Shown here piece after piece: positions 58,758 through 64,000 of a stretch of DNA of 64,000 nt. Made by a program: the position numbers and the translations under genes. Within the stretch, counting starts at the first letter, position 1; each line of letters begins with the position of its first letter. The DNA is from Dyella marensis (lineage in GTDB: Bacteria > Pseudomonadota > Gammaproteobacteria > Xanthomonadales > Rhodanobacteraceae). Location: assembly GCF_900112865.1 (NCBI RefSeq), contig NZ_FONH01000003.1, positions 1 to 64,000 of the forward strand, read 5' to 3'. The notes beneath the pieces were generated by a model, which saw nothing but the letters and a program-made list of their open reading frames with translations, was not told the DNA's origin and searched no databases.

Positions 58758-60467
58758 ATGAACAAGCAGTATCCCCACGGCATTCACCTGCCGCGGCGGC
58801 GTTTCGTGCAGGGCCTGGCCTTGGGCGGCGTGGCCGCCGGCCTGGGCCTGTGGCGCGGCGACGCGCTGGCGCAGCTGGCCGCCGCGCCGCGTGCCGAACT
58901 GAGCGGCACGCACTTCGAACTGGAGATCGGCGAGCTGCCGGTCGACTTCACCGGCCGCCGTCGCATCGCCACGGTGGTCAACGGACAGTTGCCGGCGCCG
59001 CTGCTGCGCTGGCGCCAGGGCGATACCGTCACCCTGCGCGTGCGCAACCGCCTGGCGGTGGCCAGTTCCGTCCATTGGCACGGCATCGTGCTGCCGGCGG
59101 ACATGGACGGCGTGCCCGGGATCAGCTTCGACGGCATTGCGCCGGGCGGCGAATACCTCTACCGCTTCACCGTGAACCAGGCCGGCACCTACTGGTACCA
59201 CAGCCATTCGCGCTTCCAGGAACAGGTCGGCCTGTACGGGCCCATCGTGATCGAGCCGCGCGACGGCGAGCGTCACGTTGCGCAGCGCGACTACACCATC
59301 CTGCTCAGCGAATGGACCGACACCGACCCCGAGCGCATCTACGCCAACCTCAAGAAGCAGAGCGACTACTACAACCTCGGCAAGCGCACCGCCGGCGATT
59401 TCCTGCGTGACATGCGCCGGCAAGGTCTAGGCGATGCGCTGGCCGAGCGGCGCATGTGGCAGCAGATGCGTATGGATCCCACCGACCTGGCCGACGTCTC
59501 CGCCATGGCCTACACCTATCTGGTCAACGGCAGCACGCCGGCGGGCAACTGGACCGGCCTGTTCGATGCGGGCGAGAAGGTCCGCCTGCGCTTCATCAAC
59601 GGCTCGTCGATGAGCTTCTTCGATGTGCGTATCCCCGGCCTGAAGATGACGGTGATCGCCGCCGACGGCCAGCCGGTCGAGCCGATCACCGTGGACGAAT
59701 TCCGCATCGGCACGGCGGAGACCTACGACGTGATGGTGGAGCCTTCGGCCGACCGCGCCTGGACCATCTTCGCGCAGAGCATGGATCGCAGCGGCTATGC
59801 GCGCGCCACGCTGGCGCCGCGCGCGGGCATGGCGGCGGAAGTGCCGCCGCTGGATCCGCGGCCCTTGCTGGGCATGGGCGACATGATGGGTTCGATGGGG
59901 CACGGCGGAACGGGTCATGACATGGGCGGCATGAGCCACACGGGGCATGAGACGGGGTCGATGCCCGTCTTGAATACCGGCGTCGAAGTGGATATGCGCG
60001 TACCGCAACCGCGCCGAAACCTCGACGATCCCGGTGTGGGCCTGCGCGACACCGGCCGGCGCGCATTGACCTATGCCGATCTGCATGCAGTGGATGCGCC
60101 GATCTCGCCCGAGGTGGATCGCGAACTGACCTTGCGCCTCACCGGCAATATGGAGCGCTACCTGTGGTCGTTCGACGGCACGCGTTTCTCCAACGCGCAG
60201 CCGTTGCATCTGAAGCACGGCGAGCGCGTGCGCATCACCCTGGTCAATGACACCATGATGACCCATCCGATCCACCTGCATGGCATGTGGAGCGAGCTGG
60301 AGAACGAGGCGGGCGGGTTCCAGGTGCGCAAGCACACCGTGGTGGTGCAGCCGGCGCAGCAGCTGAGCTATCGCGTCAACGCGGATGCCGTCGGCCGCTG
60401 GGCCTATCACTGCCATCTGCTCTACCACATGGAAGCGGGCATGTTCCGCGAAGTGGTGGTGGCATGA
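58758..60467 (+). CDS. copA: Multicopper oxidase CopA, periplasmic copper resistance
   Basis: 569 residues, exported by Tat (LPRRRFVQGLALGGVAAG). Copper motifs: HWHG (His106, His108), WYHSH (His148, His150), HPIHLHG, and HCHLLYHMEAGM near the C-terminus for the T1 and trinuclear sites. A Met/His-rich insert (about 372-402, GMGDMMGSMGHGG...GGMSHTGHETGSM) is the CopA-type copper store. It oxidises Cu(I) to Cu(II) in the periplasm. Eighty bases after the copL-like gene; overlaps copB (ATGA). Confidence 0.95.
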   Translation: MNKQYPHGIHLPRRRFVQGLALGGVAAGLGLWRGDALAQLAAAPRAELSGTHFELEIGELPVDFTGRRRIATVVNGQLPAPLLRWRQGDTVTLRVRNRLAVASSVHWHGIVLPADMDGVPGISFDGIAPGGEYLYRFTVNQAGTYWYHSHSRFQEQVGLYGPIVIEPRDGERHVAQRDYTILLSEWTDTDPERIYANLKKQSDYYNLGKRTAGDFLRDMRRQGLGDALAERRMWQQMRMDPTDLADVSAMAYTYLVNGSTPAGNWTGLFDAGEKVRLRFINGSSMSFFDVRIPGLKMTVIAADGQPVEPITVDEFRIGTAETYDVMVEPSADRAWTIFAQSMDRSGYARATLAPRAGMAAEVPPLDPRPLLGMGDMMGSMGHGGTGHDMGGMSHTGHETGSMPVLNTGVEVDMRVPQPRRNLDDPGVGLRDTGRRALTYADLHAVDAPISPEVDRELTLRLTGNMERYLWSFDGTRFSNAQPLHLKHGERVRITLVNDTMMTHPIHLHGMWSELENEAGGFQVRKHTVVVQPAQQLSYRVNADAVGRWAYHCHLLYHMEAGMFREVVVA

Positions 60468-61396
60468 AGAGGACAGGCAACGCCTTCGCCACCCTGCTGT
60501 TGGCGCTGCCGCTCGTGGCGATGGCGCAGGAGGGCATGGAAGGGCACGAGCACCATCATCCGCAGGCACCGGCGAAGCCTGCCGCGCATTCGCACGACGC
60601 GATGGACGCCATGCCCGGCATGCAGATGGGGCCGGAGCAGGCCAAGGACGAACATGCCGGCCACGCCATGCCCATGCCTGCGGCACTGCCGCCGAACGAT
60701 CACGTCGCACCACCGCCGCCGCAGCACCAGCCCGCGCCGATGCCGCCGGAGCACATGGCGGACATGATGCAGATGGACGATCTGGCCAGGCGCGGCATGT
60801 GGCTGTTCGACCGGCTCGAACGCACGCGCGGCGTCGGCGGCGATTACGCCACCGCGTGGGAAGCCGAAGGCTGGTGGGGCAGCGATACCGACCGTGTGTG
60901 GTTGCGCACCGAGGGCGAGCGCAGCGCGGAGGGCACGCACGATGCACGCGCCGAGGTGCTATGGGGTCATGCCTTCAGCACGTTCTGGGATTGGCAACTT
61001 GGCGTGCGCCACGATTTCGGCCATGGTCCGGACCGCCAGTGGATCGCCGCCGGCGTGCAGGGGCTGGCGCCGTACTGGTTCGAAACGCAGGCGACGTTCT
61101 ACGCAGGTCCTCAGGGCCGCACGGCGCTGCGCCTGCAGGCCAGCTATGACCTGCACTTCACCCAGCGCCTGATACTGGCTCCGAATCTGGAACTGAACTT
61201 CTACGGCAAGGACGACCCGCTGCGCGGTATCCGCGCCGGCTTGTCGGAAACGGAAGCGGGCCTGCGCCTGCGCTACGAATTCAGCCGCCGCTTCGCGCCA
61301 TACCTCGGCGTGAATCACACGCGGCGTTTCGGTGAACCCACCGCGCTGCCGCGTCGGGAGACGACCTGGCTGGCCGGCATCCGGCTCTGGTTCTGA
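60464..61396 (+). CDS. copB: Outer membrane copper resistance protein CopB
   Basis: 310 residues with signal peptide (residues 1-21, cleavage near AMA|QE). The N-terminal half of the mature protein is His/Met-rich (HEHHHPQAP, HSHDAMDAMPGMQMG, HAGHAMPMP, PPEHMADMMQM), the C-terminal half is the CopB beta-barrel (from about 110: MWLFDRLERTRG, GRTALRLQASYDLHFTQRL) ending in aromatic LWF, as for outer membrane proteins. Translationally coupled to copA. Downstream a cytochrome c has a strong ribosome site. Confidence 0.93.
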   Translation: MKRTGNAFATLLLALPLVAMAQEGMEGHEHHHPQAPAKPAAHSHDAMDAMPGMQMGPEQAKDEHAGHAMPMPAALPPNDHVAPPPPQHQPAPMPPEHMADMMQMDDLARRGMWLFDRLERTRGVGGDYATAWEAEGWWGSDTDRVWLRTEGERSAEGTHDARAEVLWGHAFSTFWDWQLGVRHDFGHGPDRQWIAAGVQGLAPYWFETQATFYAGPQGRTALRLQASYDLHFTQRLILAPNLELNFYGKDDPLRGIRAGLSETEAGLRLRYEFSRRFAPYLGVNHTRRFGEPTALPRRETTWLAGIRLWF

Positions 61397-61410
61397 AGGA
61401 GGATCTAACG

Positions 61411-61953
61411 ATGAGAGCTTTTCTGTTCCTGCTGGTGCTCGCGGCGATTGCCGCCGTGGGCTTCGTTTACTCGGGCCTCTATCCCATCGGTGCGGATCAG
61501 CCGCACTGGCCGGTGACGGAACGGGCGGTGGCCATGCTGCGCGATCGTTCGATCGAGAAGCAGGCGGCCGGCATCGCCGTGCCTGCGCTGGACGATCCCG
61601 CGCGCATCCGCCGCGGCGCCATGCATTACGCCGAGATGTGCAGCTCCTGCCATCTCACCCCCGGCATGCACGATACGGAACTGCGCAAGGGCCTGTATCC
61701 GCAACCCCCCGACCTGGCGCGCCACGGCATCGCCGATCCGGCGCAGGCGTTCTGGACCATCAAGCATGGCGTCAAGATGAGCGCGATGGCCGCATGGGGC
61801 CGCAGCCACGACGATGCGGCGATCTGGGACATGGTGGCCTTCCTGCAGGTGTTGCCGAAGCAGGACGAGGCGGCGTTCGAGGCGATGTCGGGGTCGGCGG
61901 GGGATGATGGGCATGGGGGTGGGCATCATGACGATGATGACCATCACCACTGA
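61411..61953 (+). CDS. Membrane-anchored c-type cytochrome with His-rich tail
   Basis: 180 residues. One N-terminal hydrophobic anchor (3-22). A single heme site CSSCH (Cys77, Cys80, His81), with axial methionine likely in VKMSAMAAWG, where MSAMAAWGR is the usual c-type pattern. The last 20 residues, GDDGHGGGHHDDDDHHH, are an acidic, His-rich metal-binding tail. GGAGG site before ATG 61411. Fifteen bases after copB, so an operon member; it may link copper handling to electron transfer. Cytochromes after copB are not standard in copLAB sets. Confidence 0.85.
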   Translation: MRAFLFLLVLAAIAAVGFVYSGLYPIGADQPHWPVTERAVAMLRDRSIEKQAAGIAVPALDDPARIRRGAMHYAEMCSSCHLTPGMHDTELRKGLYPQPPDLARHGIADPAQAFWTIKHGVKMSAMAAWGRSHDDAAIWDMVAFLQVLPKQDEAAFEAMSGSAGDDGHGGGHHDDDDHHH

Positions 61954-61962
61954 CACGCGGCC

Positions 61963-62039
61963 GTGGGTTGGGGTGAGCGATCAGCGAACCCCAACGTCGC
62001 GCAACGTTGGGGTTCGCCTTCGGCTCACCCCAACCTACG
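61963..62039. repeat. Inverted repeat of the GTAGGTTGGGGTGAGC family, copy 7
   Basis: GTGGGTTGGGGTGAGCGATC on the left and CTTCGGCTCACCCCAACCTACG on the right; the inner GCGATCAGCG does not pair with CGCCTTCGGC, so only outer and inner CCCCAAC segments match. It lies between the convergent cytochrome and NAD(P)-binding genes. Confidence 0.82.
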
Positions 62040-62059
62040 GCAGGATGGCGATCCGATGC

Positions 62060-62698
62060 TCAGTACGCCAGCGTGATGCGCTTGTTCTCCGCATCACGCT
62101 TCTCCACGCGATCCAGCAAACCCACCGCATAGTCGGCAATCGAAATGCGGCTGTTGCCTTCGGCATCGACCAGCAACTGCTCGCCGCCCACGCGGTACTT
62201 GCCCGTGCGCTCACCCGGCTCGATCAATGCGGCCGGACTCAGATACGTCCAGGTCGTGCCCTTGCTCGCACGGAATACTTCCAGCGCCTTGCCCTGCGCT
62301 TCCGCCTCCGGTTTCCACGCCGCCGGGAAATGCGGATCGTCGATCACGCGCTTGCCCGGCGCCACTTCCAGCGTGCCGGCGCCACCCACCCAGAACAGAC
62401 GTGACACGTCGGCCTTGGGCAGGTTGTCCAGCAGCACGCGCGCATTGCCCGGCACGGTGTCGAAATCCTGGTCGCGGCGCGCCGACAGGCTGGCCACCGC
62501 GGCATCGGCGCCGCGTACGGCGTCGGTCCAGCTTTCCGGCTTGGCCACGTCGCCGGTGACGACGGTGAGCCTGGCGTTCTTCTGCGGCAGGCGCGACGGA
62601 TCGCGCACCACCGCGATCACGTCATAGCCGCGCGCCAGCGCTTCGTCGAGGATGCCCTGGCCGATATGGCCGGTGGCGCCGAACAGTGCGATTTTCAT
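62060..62698 (-). CDS. NAD(P)-binding oxidoreductase (atypical SDR)
   Basis: 212 residues. Dinucleotide motif FGATGHIGQG (residues 5-14) and Arg in VVRDPSRLP suggest NADP(H). It resembles YwnB/NmrA-like proteins (SVASLSARR-type, LFWVGGAGTLEVAPG, SPAALIEPGERTGKYRVGG). Reaction unknown. Start 62698 ATG. The MBL-fold gene on the same strand lies upstream, separated by 58 bases, so the two may share a promoter. Confidence 0.83.
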   Translation of the reverse strand: MKIALFGATGHIGQGILDEALARGYDVIAVVRDPSRLPQKNARLTVVTGDVAKPESWTDAVRGADAAVASLSARRDQDFDTVPGNARVLLDNLPKADVSRLFWVGGAGTLEVAPGKRVIDDPHFPAAWKPEAEAQGKALEVFRASKGTTWTYLSPAALIEPGERTGKYRVGGEQLLVDAEGNSRISIADYAVGLLDRVEKRDAENKRITLAY

Positions 62699-62756
62699 GT
62701 GCGATCTCCGGTGAGGGACTGTCGATAAAAGAAGGAAGAGGTTGAGATGCGATGGC

Positions 62757-63644
62757 TTACGGCCACTTCATCTCGCCCTTGGTGACTTTGGCGCTGAGCT
62801 CCAGCGCCGATTTCAGGCCGGCTTCGGGATAGCGCTGCTTCATGGCTGCGATCAACGCGGCGCTGTCCTTGGCCTTGGCCGCTTCGGCGTCATACGTCGT
62901 GATGTAGTTGCGGGTATAGCGCACTTGGCTGAGGTCGAACGGTGCGCCGGGCTGGAAATGGCCGGGCACTACTTTCGCGGGCTTGAGCTGTTCGATGCGC
63001 TTCAGCGTGGCCAGCCACTGCGTATGCGATGCGGATGTCTGCGTATCGGCCATCCACACATGCAGATTGCCGAATACCACCACGCCGCCGACCACTGCCT
63101 TGAGCGAGGGAATCCAGACGAAGCTGCGGTCGGGGGTCGGACCGTCCAGGCCGATCACGTCCAGCTCGCGGCCTTCCAGCGTGAGCTTGTCGCCATCGAG
63201 CACGTCGGGCGTGACCAGCGTGGCGGGTGCGTCCTGCTTGAGGATCGGGCCCCAGTAAGCGAGCTTTGCCTGCGAGCTGGCCTTGATGTGCTCGACCGTC
63301 GGCTTGCTGGCGACGATCTTCGCATCGGGAAAAGCGGCGTGCAGCACATCCAGTCCGAAGTAGTAATCCGGATCGCCGTGGCTGATGTAGATGGTCGTCA
63401 GGTGTCGACCGGACGCCTTGATCTTCTCGACCAGCTTCTGCGCGTCGCCCTTGGCGAACTGCGCGTCGATCAGCACGGCATCGTGCGCGCCTTCGACCAG
63501 CACCGAGGCGACCGGGAAGATGCCCTTGTCGCCCGGGTTGTAGATATCGAGCTTCAGCGGCTGGACCGCTTCCGTCGCCTGCGCCGCGCCGGCGAGGCCG
63601 GCCAGGGCGAGTGAGAGCAGCAGGGCGGTACGTAGCTTGCGCAT
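62757..63644 (-). CDS. Secreted MBL-fold protein with altered metal motif
   Basis: 295 residues with signal peptide (cleavage near AQA|TE). Metallo-beta-lactamase fold, but the HxHxDH motif reads HGDPDY (His89, Asp91, Asp93, Tyr94), so two of the three histidines are replaced. A late histidine remains in VVPGHFQPG and an Asp in GLDGPTPDRS. The start at 63644 is the clear signal-peptide ATG; a longer frame to 63983 overlaps the divergent lysR. Function unknown, perhaps mono-metal or non-catalytic. Divergent from the LysR gene with two dyads between. Confidence 0.82.
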   Translation of the reverse strand: MRKLRTALLLSLALAGLAGAAQATEAVQPLKLDIYNPGDKGIFPVASVLVEGAHDAVLIDAQFAKGDAQKLVEKIKASGRHLTTIYISHGDPDYYFGLDVLHAAFPDAKIVASKPTVEHIKASSQAKLAYWGPILKQDAPATLVTPDVLDGDKLTLEGRELDVIGLDGPTPDRSFVWIPSLKAVVGGVVVFGNLHVWMADTQTSASHTQWLATLKRIEQLKPAKVVPGHFQPGAPFDLSQVRYTRNYITTYDAEAAKAKDSAALIAAMKQRYPEAGLKSALELSAKVTKGEMKWP

Positions 63645-63690
63645 GGCGAGGGCCTTCAAGTGGGGGTGAAGGCAAAGCATGCGCCGATCA

Positions 63691-63712
63691 TTGATACGGA
63701 TATACGTATCAA
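63691..63712. promoter_or_regulatory. TTGATACG-GATATA-CGTATCAA dyad
   Basis: A perfect 8-base inverted repeat with a 6-base centre between the divergent MBL-fold and lysR genes. It is one of two dyads in a 115-base control region and contains ATAC...GTAT, in keeping with a LysR-type or TetR-like operator. Confidence 0.6.
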
Positions 63713-63723
63713 CGGGTAATTCA

Positions 63724-63744
63724 CTGTAAAGTCTTAATTTACAG
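63724..63744. promoter_or_regulatory. CTGTAAA-N7-TTTACAG dyad
   Basis: A perfect 7-base inverted repeat with a 7-base centre, 15 bases before the lysR ATG, overlapping where its promoter or leader must lie. It suits autoregulation by the adjacent LysR protein. Confidence 0.6.
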
Positions 63745-63759
63745 TTGATGGAGGCTTGC

Positions 63760-64000
63760 ATGGCCAACGAGGTCAATCTCAACCGGCTGGCGGTGTTCGC
63801 GGCGCTGGTGCGCGCCGGTTCGTTCACCCGCGCGGCGGAAGAGCTGGGCATGACCAAGGCGATGGTCAGCCAGCATCTGGCGCGGCTGGAGCAGGAGCTG
63901 GGCGTCACCCTGCTCATGCGCAGCACGCGGCGCATGTCGCTGACCGAGGCCGGTGCGATCTTCCATGCCGATTGCGTGCGCATCCTGGCCGATGCGGAAG
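63760..64000 (+). CDS. LysR-family transcriptional regulator (partial)
   Basis: First 80 codons only; it runs off the window. The winged helix-turn-helix is clear: LNRLAVFAALVRAGSFTRAA, then LGMTKAMVSQHLARLEQELG and LLMRSTRRMSLTEAG. GGAGG site eight bases before ATG 63760. It is divergent from the MBL-fold gene and probably regulates it and the NAD(P)-binding gene. Confidence 0.9.
   Translation, partial: MANEVNLNRLAVFAALVRAGSFTRAAEELGMTKAMVSQHLARLEQELGVTLLMRSTRRMSLTEAGAIFHADCVRILADAE

Overview
The window reads as chromosomal DNA of a high-GC gammaproteobacterium, most likely Xanthomonadales/Lysobacterales and probably the Rhodanobacteraceae (Dyella, Rhodanobacter or Frateuria relatives). The basis is inference from gene content: a xanthomonad-type minor-pilin cluster, a GumN/TraB-like protein, a copL-like/copA/copB copper operon, EgtB/EgtD, a PCuAC/Sco1 pair and abundant palindromic dispersed repeats. 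I saw no rRNA, tRNA, CRISPR array, transposase, integrase or prophage gene. The genes look like a well-kept core chromosome with small accessory modules.

Layout. 1-6.5 kb: a minus-strand type IV pilus minor pilin/tip adhesin operon (pilE, fimT-like, pilV, pilW, pilX, pilY1). 6.5-9.07 kb: a long spacer, a secreted protein of unknown function and a 144-bp tandem palindromic repeat. 9.07-12.0 kb: a PLP aminotransferase, two half-size EamA proteins and an alpha/beta hydrolase, translationally coupled in part. 12.1-16.2 kb: a secreted protein, a split lipoate ligase (lplB then lplA) and parC. 16.2-20.2 kb: repeats, a GumN/TraB protein, a secreted proline iminopeptidase-like protein, cfa, then a fluoride module (fluoride riboswitch, crcB, DUF190). 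20.9-25.4 kb: a Bcr/CflA exporter, an HEAGH protein and minC-minD-minE behind an acetyltransferase. 25.6-33.9 kb, plus strand: a NarL-type two-component system, a membrane-anchored SRPBCC protein, a GldA/GldF/GldG-like ABC system and ctaG. 34.0-39.4 kb: PCuAC and Sco1, small membrane proteins, an SPFH/ribbon-helix-helix pair and a transglutaminase. 39.6-46.7 kb: an FMN glutamate-synthase-like protein, bpt, tesB, a peptidoglycan amidase and rlmKL. 46.9-53.9 kb: small secreted proteins, egtB-egtD and mfd. 54.1-58.1 kb: an acetyltransferase, MmcQ/YjbR and VOC proteins, a cation diffusion facilitator, slp and rlmJ. 58.3-62.0 kb: a copper-resistance operon ending in a His-tailed cytochrome c. 62.0-64.0 kb: an NAD(P)-binding protein and a divergent MBL-fold/lysR pair with two strong dyads between them; lysR runs off the window.

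Functional threads. Copper recurs: ctaG, PCuAC and Sco1 should serve oxidase copper-site assembly, while the copL-like/copA/copB operon handles periplasmic copper excess. Repeats form a second thread. Seven full-length inverted repeats (core GTAGGTTGGGGTGAGC) plus one single arm lie between genes, mostly at convergent gene ends. Three genes take their stop codon from inside a repeat arm, and arm changes are mirrored in the partner arm, suggesting that the hairpin itself matters.

The items I rate most worth a second look are the stop-codon-carrying repeat family, the bacterial two-gene lipoate ligase, the fluoride riboswitch with an enlarged interior, the aminotransferase/paired half-transporter/hydrolase operon, the SPFH/ribbon-helix-helix pair and the paired operators at the right edge.
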